Assembly: GCA_902573735.1 (NCBI GenBank) | Contig: CACGLH010000007.1 | Location: 1 to 64,000 of the forward strand | Source: an uncultured Alphaproteobacteria bacterium | GTDB taxonomy: Bacteria > Pseudomonadota > Alphaproteobacteria > Rhodobacterales > Rhodobacteraceae | Reading direction: 5' to 3' | DNA: 64,000 nucleotides | In this document: positions 8,082-18,394 of the stretch, piece by piece | Layout: each line of letters starts with the position of its first letter | Numbering within the stretch: position 1 is the stretch's first letter | The notes under the pieces: model-generated | Told to the model about the DNA's origin: nothing | Databases searched by the model: none | The model's input: the letters and a program-made list of their open reading frames with translations, nothing else | Translations under genes and position numbers: made by a program

Positions 8082-9137
8082 CTATCCAATACCTAAAATT
8101 AATTTATTTGTATTTTCATCAACACCAGATTCTGCAAAATCATCAAAAGCTTTTCCAGTAACTTCAATTATGTGTTGATTAATAATTTTTGAGCCTTCTA
8201 ATGCTCCCTGCTCTGGACTTTTAATACAACACTCCCATTCCAAAACAGCCCAGCCATCAAAACCATATCCAGATAACTTTGAAAAAATAGCTTTAAAATT
8301 GACTTGTCCATCACCAATTGATCTAAATCTACCAGCCCTTTTTAACCAGGGTTGAAATCCCCCATAGACCCCTTGCCTCCCTGAAGAATTAAATTCAGCA
8401 TCTTTGACATGAAACATTTTGATTTTGTCATGATATATATCAATATGATCTAAATAGTTTAGTTGCTGTAAAACAAAATGACTTGGATCATAAAGCATAT
8501 TACATCTTTGATGATTATCTACTCTTTCTAAAAACATTTCAAAAGTAATTCCATCATGAAGATCCTCACCTGGATGAATCTCATAACATAAATCAACACC
8601 ATTTTCCTCAAAAGTATTTAAAATTGGTTTCCACCTTTTTGCTAGCTCATCAAAAGCCTCTTCTATCAAACCCTTAGGTCTCTGAGGCCACGGATAAACA
8701 TAAGGCCAAGCTAATGCCCCAGAAAAAGTTGCATGGGCTTTTAGCCCAAGATTTTTTGAAGCAACAGCAGCTTTATGTAATTGATCCTCCGCCCATTCTC
8801 TCCTTTTATTGGGATTATTTTTTACTTTTTGGGCTGCAAAACCATCAAAAGGAATGTCATATGCTGGATGAACAGCTACCAGTTGACCTTGTAGATGGGT
8901 GGATAATTCTGTCAATTTTAAGTTATACGATTGTAGAATACCAAGAACTTCATCACAATAAGTTTTACTTTCAGAAGCTTTTTCTAAATCAAAAATTCTA
9001 TTATCCCATGAAGGTATTTGAACACCCTTATAGCCTAAATCTGAAGCCCAGTTTGCTAAACTTGGTAAGCTACAGAAGGGTTCTTTATCATCTACAAATT
9101 GTGCAAGAAATATTGCTGGTCCTTTTATTGTTTTCAT
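8082..9137 (-). CDS. Sugar phosphate isomerase/epimerase (TIM barrel)
   Basis: A 351-residue xylose-isomerase-like TIM-barrel protein (AP endonuclease 2 superfamily). Metal-site motifs visible include CYEIHPGEDLHD, MLYDPSHFVLQ, FHVKDAEF and AVLEWE, each supplying the expected Glu, Asp or His. Members interconvert aldoses and ketoses or epimerise keto-sugars. Partnered with the Gfo/Idh dehydrogenase, it resembles the YcjR/YcjS-type pairs that process keto-glycosides and the isomerases of polyol pathways. The substrate is not determined. Divergent from the transporter operon, with which it shares the control region 9138-9278. Confidence 0.85.
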   Translation of the reverse strand: MKTIKGPAIFLAQFVDDKEPFCSLPSLANWASDLGYKGVQIPSWDNRIFDLEKASESKTYCDEVLGILQSYNLKLTELSTHLQGQLVAVHPAYDIPFDGFAAQKVKNNPNKRREWAEDQLHKAAVASKNLGLKAHATFSGALAWPYVYPWPQRPKGLIEEAFDELAKRWKPILNTFEENGVDLCYEIHPGEDLHDGITFEMFLERVDNHQRCNMLYDPSHFVLQQLNYLDHIDIYHDKIKMFHVKDAEFNSSGRQGVYGGFQPWLKRAGRFRSIGDGQVNFKAIFSKLSGYGFDGWAVLEWECCIKSPEQGALEGSKIINQHIIEVTGKAFDDFAESGVDENTNKLILGIG

Positions 9138-9278
9138 TTTTAAGGTCCTTTTTATTTTTTTTAAAAAAAATTTAATTATTTGATTATTTTGTATTTTTTT
9201 ATTTTTTCAACATTTTTTTACTAGTTTTTTTTTTTAAAATCATCATAATTGAGTTTCATAATATTATTTGGAGGGAAT
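9138..9278. promoter_or_regulatory. Divergent control region of the polyol/ketose locus
   Basis: An extremely T-rich 141-base region between the isomerase (minus) and binding-protein (plus) genes. It holds a perfect A/T palindrome of eight T then eight A (9155-9170) and several further T runs. The ribosome site GGAGGG at 9270-9275 decides the downstream ATG at 9279. No clear operator or -35/-10 pair stands out. The A-tracts could bend DNA and drive both directions, which is inference. Confidence 0.35.
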
Positions 9279-10592
9279 ATGAGAAATAAATTAGCAATTT
9301 TAGTTTCTTCTATTGTATTTGCATTATCTACAACACATGCAGTTAAATCTGAGAGTATTACTCTTGGATGGGCCGCTTGGGATCCTGCTAATGCACTAGT
9401 AGAACTTAGTAAAGATTTCACAGCACAAACCGGAATTGAAGTAAACTTTGAATTTGTCCCATGGCCAAATTTTGCTGATAGGATGCTTAATGAATTAAAT
9501 AACAAAGGGAAAACTTTTGATTTATTAATTGGTGATTCACAGTGGATAGGTGGTGGTGCAACTTATGGCCACTATGTGAAACTTAATGATTTTTTTGATA
9601 AAGAAGGCATATCAATGAATGACTTTTCGGACGCAACAGTATATGCCTATTCTACTTGGCCTAAAGGTAGTGAGAATTATTATGCATTACCCGCTATGGG
9701 AGATGCACTCGCTTGGGCTTACAGAAAAGATTGGTTTGACAGACCTGAACTAAATTCAGAATTCAAAGCGAAGCATGGTTATAATTTAGGAGTACCTGAA
9801 AATTGGGATCAACTTTATGATATGTGTACTTTCTTTCAAGGTAGGGAAATTGACGGTCAAGTAAGATACGGAGCTGCGATTAATACTGAAAGAGGATCTG
9901 AAGGTATTACAATGGGTGTTACAGCCGCCATGTATGCTTGGGGCATGCAGTATGAGAATCCAAGTAAACCATATGATATGGAAGGTTATTTCAATGCACC
10001 TAATGTTGTAGAAGCACTTGAGTTTTATAAAAAAATGTATGAGGATTGTGCTCCTCCAGGACACTCAGATGCTTATATGGTAGCTAATTTAGATGCCTAT
10101 AAATCTGGTCAAGTTGCATTTCAAATGAATTGGTATGCTTTTTGGCCTGGTGTTTCAAAAGAGGATGCAGATGGAAGAGTTACTGGATTTTTTGCAAATC
10201 CATCACAAAAAGTTTCTGCAGCAACTCTTGGAGGACAAGGTATTTCAGTAGTTAATTACTCAGACAAGAAAGATTTAGCTCTACAATACATAAAGTGGTT
10301 TGCTCAGCCTGACGTGCAGCAAAAATGGTGGGATTTAGGAGGATATTCATGTCATAAAGACGTTCTTGGATCTCCAGATTTTGTAAATTCCGCAGTATAT
10401 GCCCAGGGATTTTTAGATTCTATGGGTATTGTTAAGGATTTCTGGCAAGAACCAACATTTGTAGAATTAATGTTACCTATGCAGGAGCACGTACACGATT
10501 ACGTTGTTAACGGCAAAGGTTCAGCAAAGGAAGCTCTCGATAAAATTATTGAAGAATGGGTTGAGGTCTTTGAAGCTGACGGTAAACTTTAA
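9279..10592 (+). CDS. Carbohydrate ABC transporter substrate-binding protein
   Basis: The periplasmic binding protein (437 residues) of a CUT1-type importer. The signal peptide MRNKLAILVSSIVFALSTTHA is followed by an extracellular solute-binding family 1 fold: SITLGWAAWDPANALVELSKDF, then FDLLIGDSQWI, YYALPAMGDALAWAYRKDWF and QVAFQMNWYAFWPG. Abundant aromatic residues, as in sugar/polyol binders, suggest stacking against a carbohydrate ring. ATG 9279 is chosen over TTG 9249 because of the GGAGGG site. It is the first gene of the operon running to dhaK, and a hairpin (10609-10637) follows it. The ligand is unknown; the operon context suggests a polyol or ketose. Confidence 0.9.
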   Translation: MRNKLAILVSSIVFALSTTHAVKSESITLGWAAWDPANALVELSKDFTAQTGIEVNFEFVPWPNFADRMLNELNNKGKTFDLLIGDSQWIGGGATYGHYVKLNDFFDKEGISMNDFSDATVYAYSTWPKGSENYYALPAMGDALAWAYRKDWFDRPELNSEFKAKHGYNLGVPENWDQLYDMCTFFQGREIDGQVRYGAAINTERGSEGITMGVTAAMYAWGMQYENPSKPYDMEGYFNAPNVVEALEFYKKMYEDCAPPGHSDAYMVANLDAYKSGQVAFQMNWYAFWPGVSKEDADGRVTGFFANPSQKVSAATLGGQGISVVNYSDKKDLALQYIKWFAQPDVQQKWWDLGGYSCHKDVLGSPDFVNSAVYAQGFLDSMGIVKDFWQEPTFVELMLPMQEHVHDYVVNGKGSAKEALDKIIEEWVEVFEADGKL

Positions 10593-10608
10593 TCAACTTA
10601 TTGAACAT

Positions 10609-10637
10609 AAGGGGTAGTTTAACTACCCCTTTTTTTT
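10609..10637 (+). terminator. Hairpin/attenuator between binding protein and permease genes
   Basis: The stem AAGGGGTAG, loop TTTAA, stem CTACCCCTT runs straight into a T run. The ATG of the permease (10640) follows within three bases of that run. As an intrinsic terminator with readthrough, or as a 3' stabiliser of the binding-protein mRNA, it would raise binding protein over permease. There is no room for a Shine-Dalgarno sequence ahead of the permease start. Confidence 0.8.
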
Positions 10638-10639
10638 AA

Positions 10640-11545
10640 ATGAAAAACAAGATTATTCATAAAGCTAAGGGATTGTCTGACAGAGCAGTAGCTTGGATTT
10701 TCATTACTCCAACATTACTACTCCTGCTTGCTATTAATATATATCCTTTAATATACGCCATTAGTATGTCCTTTACTAACTTTTATGCCAACAAGTTAGG
10801 AAGAGAAATAAAATGGGTAGGATTAAAGAACTATGCCAAAATTCTAGGAAAAGAAGCAATTTGGGAAAGGATGCAAATTACTGCCAGCTTTATGTTTTGG
10901 ACATTATTATTACAAGCTATTATAGGTTTAAGCCTAGCTTTATTGTTAAATAAAAAATTTAAAGGGAACGAACTACTTACCACACTCATTGTATTACCAA
11001 TGATGTTATCTCCTGCAGTAGTAGGTGTTTTTTGGACTTATCTATATAACCCTCAAGTAGGCTTATTTAATTATATAGTAAACTTTTTTTATGACTTCGG
11101 ATCTTTTGACATGATTGGAAGTAGTACCCTAGCACCCTGGGCAATTGTAATAGTTGATACCTGGATGTGGACGCCTTTCACAATGCTAATTTGCCTTGCT
11201 GGATTAAGATCTATACCAAATTATTTATACGAAGCTGCAGAGGTTGATAGAGCTAATAGACTACAACAATTTATATATATTACATTACCTTCTGTATTAC
11301 CTTTTCTTTTATTAGCCCTTTTATTTAGAGGTATTGAGAATTTTAAAATGTTTGACATGGTAGTAGAATTAACATCTGGTGGTCCTGGATCTGCAACAGA
11401 ACTTGCATCGATACAATTAAAACGAGAAGCTTTTGAAAAGTGGAAGACAGGTTATAGCTCTGCTTACGCAGTCATTTTATTCGTCACTATTTTTGGATTT
11501 GGAAACGTCTATGTAAAAGTCATGAATAAGATTAAGGATAGATAA
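10640..11545 (+). CDS. Sugar ABC transporter permease (MalF/UgpA type)
   Basis: An inner-membrane permease of 301 residues with six predicted membrane helices. The cytoplasmic coupling (EAA) motif is EAAEVDRANRLQQFIYITLP near residues 198-217, which contacts the ATPases. It forms the heterodimeric channel with the next gene. No ribosome site is visible because the terminator T run abuts the ATG; translation may rely on the AT-rich leader. It overlaps the next start by one base (TAATG). Confidence 0.9.
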   Translation: MKNKIIHKAKGLSDRAVAWIFITPTLLLLLAINIYPLIYAISMSFTNFYANKLGREIKWVGLKNYAKILGKEAIWERMQITASFMFWTLLLQAIIGLSLALLLNKKFKGNELLTTLIVLPMMLSPAVVGVFWTYLYNPQVGLFNYIVNFFYDFGSFDMIGSSTLAPWAIVIVDTWMWTPFTMLICLAGLRSIPNYLYEAAEVDRANRLQQFIYITLPSVLPFLLLALLFRGIENFKMFDMVVELTSGGPGSATELASIQLKREAFEKWKTGYSSAYAVILFVTIFGFGNVYVKVMNKIKDR

Positions 11546-12492
11546 TGGTAGATACCTCTAGATCACCTACTGAATCAAGTGGCTTTTCAAGGAAATTAGC
11601 TGCATTAATTATTATTATTTATGCTGTAGTTACACTGATACCTATTACATGGATAATTCTTACTGGATTTAAAAGCGTTACGAGCTCAATTACATATCCT
11701 CCAGAGGTATTTTTTGAACCCTCTTTAGAGGGATATGTCAATCTTTTTACTACAAGAACAAGACAATCACAAGAATATCTAGAAGCTTTACCTCCGCCTG
11801 AAACTTGGTATGAAGAATTAGTTAGAAGTAGAGAAATGGTTATAGCTGGACCATCTAAATTTTTTGGGCGTTATGCAAACTCACTTATTATTGGTTTTGG
11901 TGCAACTTTTCTTTCTGTTTTTTTAGGGGCTTTAGCTGCTTATGCGTTTTCTAGATTCAAAATTCCCCTTAAAGACGATCTTATGTTTTTTATTTTATCT
12001 ACCCGAATGTTCCCACCAATAGCTGTAGCTGTTCCCATTTTCATTATGTATAGAAAGATTGGCTTAGGTGATACACATCTAGGTATGATAATATTATATA
12101 CTGTTGTAAACTTAAGTCTTGCAGTTTGGTTGCTCAAAGGATTTATGGATGAAATACCTAGAGAATATGAAGAAGCAGCCATGATAGACGGATATACAAG
12201 AATGGGAGCCTTTTTTAAAATAGTTTTGCCTCAAGCAACAACAGGTATTGCTGCAACAGCTATTTTTTGCATGATTTTCTCCTGGAATGAATATGCATTT
12301 GCCGTATTACTAACACAATTTAATGCCCAAACAGCTCCCCCATTTATTCCAACCATAATAGGGGAAGGTGGTCAAGACTGGTCAGCTATAGGGGCTGGAA
12401 CAACATTATTTTTAATACCAGTAATGATTTTCACGGTAGTTTTAAGAAAACATCTTTTAAGAGGAATTACCTTTGGTGCGGTAAGAAAATAG
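11545..12492 (+). CDS. Sugar ABC transporter permease (MalG/UgpE type)
   Basis: The second permease, 315 residues and about six membrane helices. The EAA loop is EYEEAAMIDGYTRMGAFFKIVLP. Between helices 1 and 2 it has a periplasmic insert of about 50 residues rich in charged and aromatic residues (roughly 50-105), longer than in MalG-type relatives such as the permease at 27987, which could form part of the docking surface for the binding protein. The ATG overlaps the previous stop, so translation is probably coupled. Confidence 0.9.
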   Translation: MVDTSRSPTESSGFSRKLAALIIIIYAVVTLIPITWIILTGFKSVTSSITYPPEVFFEPSLEGYVNLFTTRTRQSQEYLEALPPPETWYEELVRSREMVIAGPSKFFGRYANSLIIGFGATFLSVFLGALAAYAFSRFKIPLKDDLMFFILSTRMFPPIAVAVPIFIMYRKIGLGDTHLGMIILYTVVNLSLAVWLLKGFMDEIPREYEEAAMIDGYTRMGAFFKIVLPQATTGIAATAIFCMIFSWNEYAFAVLLTQFNAQTAPPFIPTIIGEGGQDWSAIGAGTTLFLIPVMIFTVVLRKHLLRGITFGAVRK

Positions 12493-12506
12493 AGGGTTTG
12501 GAAAAT

Positions 12507-12680
12507 ATGTTTAAGAAAATTTTTAGAAGGGTTATTTGGGAAAATTTATCAATGGCCATAATTTTAATAGGTGTTTTTATGCTTTTACAACCTTTCCATA
12601 TGATACTTTATTCCTACTCTTTTATTGTCATCCTTGTTGGTACTATAGGATTTGTTATCACCAGCCATTTTCCAGATTAA
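12507..12680 (+). CDS. Small two-helix membrane protein of the ABC operon
   Basis: 57 residues with a basic N-terminus (MFKKIFRRVIWENLS) and two hydrophobic helices (AIILIGVFMLLQPFHMI and SFIVILVGTIGFVI). It sits between the second permease and the first ATPase with 14 and 1 intervening bases, so it is certainly co-transcribed. The glycerol ABC transporter of rhizobia also carries a small membrane protein of unknown role (GlpU, DUF2160), and this may be an analogue; sequence homology was not established. ATG 12507 with GAGGG at 12492-12496 is preferred; TTG 12498 is an alternative. Confidence 0.65.
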   Translation: MFKKIFRRVIWENLSMAIILIGVFMLLQPFHMILYSYSFIVILVGTIGFVITSHFPD

Positions 12681-12681
12681 A

Positions 12682-13770
<1,089 letters not shown>

Positions 13771-14778
13771 ATGGCATCAATAAAGCTTGAAAATGTTTAT
13801 AAGAATTTTGGGAAAACAACCGCCCTTAAGAACCTTAATATAGAAATTTTTAATGGTGAGTTTTTTGTTCTGTTAGGTCCAACAGGTGCTGGAAAAACTA
13901 CTACTCTAAGAATTATTTCTGGGCTAGAGCAACCTGATAGCGGAAAAATTTTTTTTGATAAAGAAATAATGAATGATGTACAACCAGCCTTTCGTGACAC
14001 CTCATATGTTTTTCAACAATTTTCTCTTTATCCACATTATTCTGTATATGACAACTTAGCTTTTCCACTTCGCTCACCTTTACGTAAAGAAAAGAAAGAA
14101 GTTATAGATAAAAAAGTGACTGAAATTGCAAAACTCCTTAAAATTGATAGTAAACTCAAAAATAAAGCTACTCAATTATCAGGTGGTGAAATGCAAAGAG
14201 TTTCATTGGGAAGAGCATTAGTTAGAAATCCAAATATCTACCTAATGGACGAACCACTATCCTCTTTAGATGCAAAGTTGAGAGAGGAGTTAAGGATAGA
14301 ACTCAAAAAAATCCAAAAAGACCTAAATGCTACTATCCTTTATGTTACACATGATCATGTTGAAGCTACAACTATGGCAGATAGAATTGGGGTTTTAAAA
14401 GATGGAGTTCTATCACAAGTAGGCACCCCGGAAGAGATCTATGATAATCCTAACTCAATTTATGTAGCAAATAGGCTTGGGTCTCCTAAGATAAACATAT
14501 TTGATTTAGACAAAACAAAAATTCCATCAAAAAATAAAGCCACTCATGCCGGAATAAGGCCAGAAGATATTTCAATTACAAATAAAGGGAATTATGATGT
14601 TTATATTGAAACAGTTGAACTATTAGGAGCAGAAACCGTCATTTCTTTTAAATCTGATAATGTAAACGGAATGCTTTTAACCCAAACATCAGATACTTTT
14701 GAGGAAGGTAAAAAAATTAAGATTGCTCTAAATAATAAAAAAATGCTTTATTTTGATAACAATGGGATGAGAATTTAA
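13771..14778 (+). CDS. Sugar ABC transporter ATP-binding protein 2
   Basis: The second ATPase, 335 residues. Walker A is GPTGAGKTT, the Q-loop FQQFSLYPH, the signature LSGGEMQRV, Walker B YLMDEP, the D-loop SSLDAK and the switch VTHDH. The C-terminal TOBE-like part is shorter than in its neighbour. All catalytic motifs are intact in both ATPases, so neither looks like a dead subunit. The start ATG immediately follows the previous TAA. The heterodimer with the previous gene is inferred from position. Confidence 0.9.
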   Translation: MASIKLENVYKNFGKTTALKNLNIEIFNGEFFVLLGPTGAGKTTTLRIISGLEQPDSGKIFFDKEIMNDVQPAFRDTSYVFQQFSLYPHYSVYDNLAFPLRSPLRKEKKEVIDKKVTEIAKLLKIDSKLKNKATQLSGGEMQRVSLGRALVRNPNIYLMDEPLSSLDAKLREELRIELKKIQKDLNATILYVTHDHVEATTMADRIGVLKDGVLSQVGTPEEIYDNPNSIYVANRLGSPKINIFDLDKTKIPSKNKATHAGIRPEDISITNKGNYDVYIETVELLGAETVISFKSDNVNGMLLTQTSDTFEEGKKIKIALNNKKMLYFDNNGMRI

Positions 14779-14780
14779 CT

Positions 14781-15401
14781 ATGAATTCAGAGAATATATT
14801 TTTAGCACTCAAAAATATAAAAAAAACAATTGATATAAACAAAGACGAAATTGAAAAGTTGGATCAAGCTATCGGTGATGGTGATCATATTTTCAATATA
14901 CAGAGGGGTTTAAACGAAGCCTTGAAACTTGAAACCGAGCTTTCAAGTTTATCTCCTGAAGAAGTATTTAAAAAAATAGGTATGAAAATAATGACTACAG
15001 TAGGAGGGTCCTCTGGTGCATTATTCGCAACATTATTAATGGGTATGGCTAAAAAATATTCTAAAGAATTAAATGATTTAGAGAATCTTGCGGCTATGTT
15101 TTATGAAGGTGTAGAAGCAACTAAGAAAAGAGGAAAGGCAGACTTAGGGGAAAAAACTATGCTTGATGTCTTAATTCCAGTTTCTCTATCATTGAATAAA
15201 CTCAAAAATGAAAAAAATATAAAAATAGTTGCTGAAAAAATTAAAATGGTTGCAAAAGAAGGTATGTTATCTACCAGAGATATAATGGCGACAAAGGGGA
15301 GAGCATCCTTTTTAGGAGAAAGAGCAATAGGTCATATAGATCCAGGAGCTAGATCTTCTCAACTCGCTATAAGTGCAATATGTGACGAATATATAAATTA
15401 G
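14781..15401 (+). CDS. dhaL: Dihydroxyacetone/ketose kinase subunit DhaL
   Basis: The ATP/ADP-binding subunit (206 residues) of a DhaK-type kinase. Motifs: GDGDH (32-36, the Mg-binding aspartates), GGSSGALF, GKADLGEKTMLDVLIP and KGRASFLGERAIGHIDPGA. In PTS bacteria DhaL-bound ADP is rephosphorylated by DhaM, but no DhaM gene lies in the operon. The complex may therefore use ATP directly or phosphorylate another C3-C4 ketose, as reported for erythrulose kinases of this family. It follows the second ATPase by two bases, tying transport to phosphorylation. Confidence 0.9.
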   Translation: MNSENIFLALKNIKKTIDINKDEIEKLDQAIGDGDHIFNIQRGLNEALKLETELSSLSPEEVFKKIGMKIMTTVGGSSGALFATLLMGMAKKYSKELNDLENLAAMFYEGVEATKKRGKADLGEKTMLDVLIPVSLSLNKLKNEKNIKIVAEKIKMVAKEGMLSTRDIMATKGRASFLGERAIGHIDPGARSSQLAISAICDEYIN

Positions 15402-15410
15402 GGGAAAAAA

Positions 15411-16403
15411 ATGAAAAAATTTGTTAATAATGTTGAGGAAATTCTAACTGAGAGTTTATCAGGGTTTCAAAAAGCCCATCCAGATATCATTAAAGTACAC
15501 TTTGCTCCAGACTTTATTTGCAGAGTTAAAAAACCAGCCAGTGATAAAGTATCCCTAATATCTGGTGGAGGATCAGGTCATGAACCTCTCCATGGAGGAT
15601 TTGTGGGTCATGGAATGCTCGATGCTGCATGTCCTGGTCAAGTCTTTAGTGCCCCTACCCCTGATCAAATGGAGGCTGCTGCTAATGAAGTCCATAATGG
15701 TAAAGGTATTTTATTTATAGTTAAAAATTATTCTGGGGATATTATGAATTTTGAAATGGGTGCTGATATGATTGATTTTGATCATGAGACTATACTCGTA
15801 AATGATGATGTAGCCGTTGAAGACTCTACTTTTACAACTGGAAGAAGAGGTGTTGCAGGTACTATGATAGTTGAAAAAACAGTGGGTAGTCTCGCTGAAA
15901 TTGGTGCATCTTTAGAAGAGTGTAAATTATTTGGTGACCATGTGAATAATGTTACAGCGTCAATGGGTGTTGCATTTACAAGTTGTACCGTTCCTGCAGC
16001 TGGCAAACCTACCTTTGAAATTGGTGCTGAAGAGATGGAATTTGGGGTAGGAATACACGGAGAACCTGGTAGAAAAAGAGAGAAAATAAAAACGGCAAAT
16101 GAACTCACTAATGATATAATAAATAGTATTCTTGAAGATCTTAAACCAGACAAAAATGAAGAAATTTTGATGCACGTCAATGGGTTTGGCGGAACACCTT
16201 TAATGGAACTTTATCTATTATTTGATGTTGGTCAAAAGATTTTAGAGAAAAAAGGAATAAATGTTGTTCGTTCTCTAGTAGGTAATTATACAACTTCACT
16301 TGATATGGCAGGTGCATCTTTTTCAATTACTAAACTTGATGAAAAAATAACTCAACATTGGGATTCTGCAGTACATACAGCTGCATTAAGATGGAAAATT
16401 TAG
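15411..16403 (+). CDS. dhaK: Dihydroxyacetone/ketose kinase subunit DhaK
   Basis: The substrate-binding subunit, 330 residues. Visible catalytic positions are His57 in GGGSGHEP, Asp110 in NYSGDIMNF and His216 in GVGIHGEPG. The last is the histidine that forms the covalent hemiaminal with the carbonyl of dihydroxyacetone in E. coli DhaK. Short-chain ketoses are the substrates of the family. Separate DhaK and DhaL chains without DhaM are notable, because ATP-dependent forms are usually one fused chain. It ends the operon starting at 9279. Confidence 0.9.
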   Translation: MKKFVNNVEEILTESLSGFQKAHPDIIKVHFAPDFICRVKKPASDKVSLISGGGSGHEPLHGGFVGHGMLDAACPGQVFSAPTPDQMEAAANEVHNGKGILFIVKNYSGDIMNFEMGADMIDFDHETILVNDDVAVEDSTFTTGRRGVAGTMIVEKTVGSLAEIGASLEECKLFGDHVNNVTASMGVAFTSCTVPAAGKPTFEIGAEEMEFGVGIHGEPGRKREKIKTANELTNDIINSILEDLKPDKNEEILMHVNGFGGTPLMELYLLFDVGQKILEKKGINVVRSLVGNYTTSLDMAGASFSITKLDEKITQHWDSAVHTAALRWKI

Positions 16404-16523
16404 AATTATTTTTTTAGTCAAAATTATAAAAAAATTTCATTAACAAAACTTAATTGATTTTCTATTGACTAAGTAAAATTTTAGATTAAATGATGGCTTC
16501 TAATAAGTATACGGGTCATCAAT

Positions 16524-17456
16524 ATGGAAAGTGAACGATTAGGTATTCTGTTAATACTTTTCGGAATGAGCTTGTTTTGTATACAAGATATTTTTATAAA
16601 ACTTATCATAAACGATGCTTCAATACTTCAAATACTAGTTTTTAGAGCATTCTTAGGTTTTATATTTTTAACTGGATATCTTTATATAAATAAAAAGAAA
16701 ATAACTTATACATCAAATTACCCCATTATTGCTATAATACGTGGTACATTATTTTTTGTAGGTTTTATTTTTTTCTATATTTCCCTTACAAAAATACCTT
16801 TGGCTGAAGCAAATGCTTTATTTTTTACTAATCCCATTATAGTTACTTTTCTTTCAGTTTTTTTACTCAAAAACCCAATTGGAATTCATAGAATATTAGC
16901 AATTATAATTTGTTGCATTGGAACTTTACTTATAATCAAACCGTCTATTTATAACTTTAATTGGTATATTTTATTACCAATTTTTACTGCTTTTTCTTAC
17001 GCTATCAGTATGGTTTTATCAAAAATAACTAGTGATAAGGATAATTCTTTTCAACAATCGTTTCATATTTATTTGGTTGGAGTGATTTTTGGATCTTTAC
17101 TTTCAATTGTTTTAACAAATCAATCTGCATCTAGTTTGTCTCTACTTAGTATTCTATCGACAAAATGGATTTTTACAGATCTAAATATAATATATAAACT
17201 TATAATAATAGCTGTAGTTGGTACTGCTGGTATCTTTTGCTTAGTGTCTGCTTACAGAATCGGATCACCTTCTGCAAATGCACCATTCGAGTATATTTTG
17301 TTGATATATGCTTTAATTTCTGGCTATATCATATTTAATGAAATACCGGACATTTATTCATTGATTGGAATGGCACTCATTATAATGAGTGGTATTTATG
17401 TTTTTATTAGAGAAAGCTTTAACAAACGATTAATTGCAACAATCAAGTCACGATAA
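16524..17456 (+). CDS. EamA-family (DMT) transporter
   Basis: A ten-helix drug/metabolite transporter (310 residues) made of two EamA repeats. The first repeat ends with LFFTNPIIVTFLSVFLLKN and a conserved GTLLIIKPS. The second ends near ALIIMSGIYVFIRE. Such proteins export amino acids or other small metabolites; the substrate cannot be read. It stands alone, with 120 unremarkable bases before it. A second, different EamA gene is at 63107. Confidence 0.85.
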   Translation: MESERLGILLILFGMSLFCIQDIFIKLIINDASILQILVFRAFLGFIFLTGYLYINKKKITYTSNYPIIAIIRGTLFFVGFIFFYISLTKIPLAEANALFFTNPIIVTFLSVFLLKNPIGIHRILAIIICCIGTLLIIKPSIYNFNWYILLPIFTAFSYAISMVLSKITSDKDNSFQQSFHIYLVGVIFGSLLSIVLTNQSASSLSLLSILSTKWIFTDLNIIYKLIIIAVVGTAGIFCLVSAYRIGSPSANAPFEYILLIYALISGYIIFNEIPDIYSLIGMALIIMSGIYVFIRESFNKRLIATIKSR

Positions 17457-17503
17457 AAATTAAAATTAAATTAACACTTAAAATATTTGGTAAGTTAAAT
17501 GTG

Positions 17504-18274
17504 CTATATGTCTAATAAGTAAATAAAATTCCAGTTTTTTCCAGTTATAAAAATTTTATCATTTACTTTATCCCAAGCAATACCGTTGGCAACATCTTCA
17601 ATTTCTGTTTGCTCACTAATTTTGCTTATATCAAAAATACTTGTTACTATTCCAGACAAAGGATTGACTGTTATAATATCATTACTTTTCCATATATTAG
17701 CCCAAATCTCACCTCTTATGAATTCTAATTCATTAATATAAATCAGTTTATTTCCATTGACAGAAACAGAAATAGTTTTTTCAATCTCAAAGTTCTTTGG
17801 ATTTAAATAGTAAATTTTTTCAGAACCGTCACTTAATATTAATGATTGTCCGTCATTAGTTAAGCCCCACCCTTGCCCATATATATTAAAATCATCCAGT
17901 AATTTTAGATTTTTAATATCATATACAAACCCCTTATTAGATTTCCATGTGACTTGAAAAATTTTATTATCATAAATAGTAAGACCTTCACCAAAATATT
18001 TGGATTGCATTTTGTTAAAATTTATAACTTTACCAGTATGTTTATTTATCTTTCTTATTTCAGAACTACCCCACCCTCCCGTACTTTCAAAAAAATGATC
18101 ATTTTGATAGACTAAACCTTGTGTAAATGCACTTGGGTCATGTTTAAATTTTTTTATGATATTAGCTTTACTTAATGCTCTTTTTTCTACTACTAATTCA
18201 GCCATAGATTCTGTAACTATTAGGAAAAAAGTAAAAAAATAAAATAAAATGATATTTTTTATTTTTAAAATCAT
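17504..18274 (-). CDS. Glutamine cyclotransferase-like (PF05096) periplasmic protein
   Basis: An exported beta-propeller protein of 256 residues with an N-terminal signal peptide (hydrophobic run about 5-20, AMA-like end at SMAE). The family motif FTQGLVYQNDHFFESTGGWGSS and later GQGWGLTNDGQSLILSDGS match glutaminyl-peptide cyclotransferases of the plant/bacterial type. These form N-terminal pyroglutamate on exported peptides. The end is convergent with the EamA gene and the start is divergent from the NitT/TauT transporter. Confidence 0.8.
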   Translation of the reverse strand: MILKIKNIILFYFFTFFLIVTESMAELVVEKRALSKANIIKKFKHDPSAFTQGLVYQNDHFFESTGGWGSSEIRKINKHTGKVINFNKMQSKYFGEGLTIYDNKIFQVTWKSNKGFVYDIKNLKLLDDFNIYGQGWGLTNDGQSLILSDGSEKIYYLNPKNFEIEKTISVSVNGNKLIYINELEFIRGEIWANIWKSNDIITVNPLSGIVTSIFDISKISEQTEIEDVANGIAWDKVNDKIFITGKNWNFIYLLDI

Positions 18275-18394
18275 TATGTCTATAAATTAAAACAAATTAT
18301 AATATGATTAAAGTCTAAACATATTTAAATAAGTTTACGTTAGGAAAAGTAACTGTATACTTTATTATGTTTTTAAATAAAAATATATTGTGTC

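Noticed and set aside
8714-9175. Plus-strand frame of 153 codons opposite the isomerase gene
   Set aside because: It is antisense to a well-supported isomerase, with no family motif and no ribosome site.
15782-16180. Minus-strand frame of 132 codons inside dhaK
   Set aside because: It is antisense to conserved DhaK motifs; a composition shadow.
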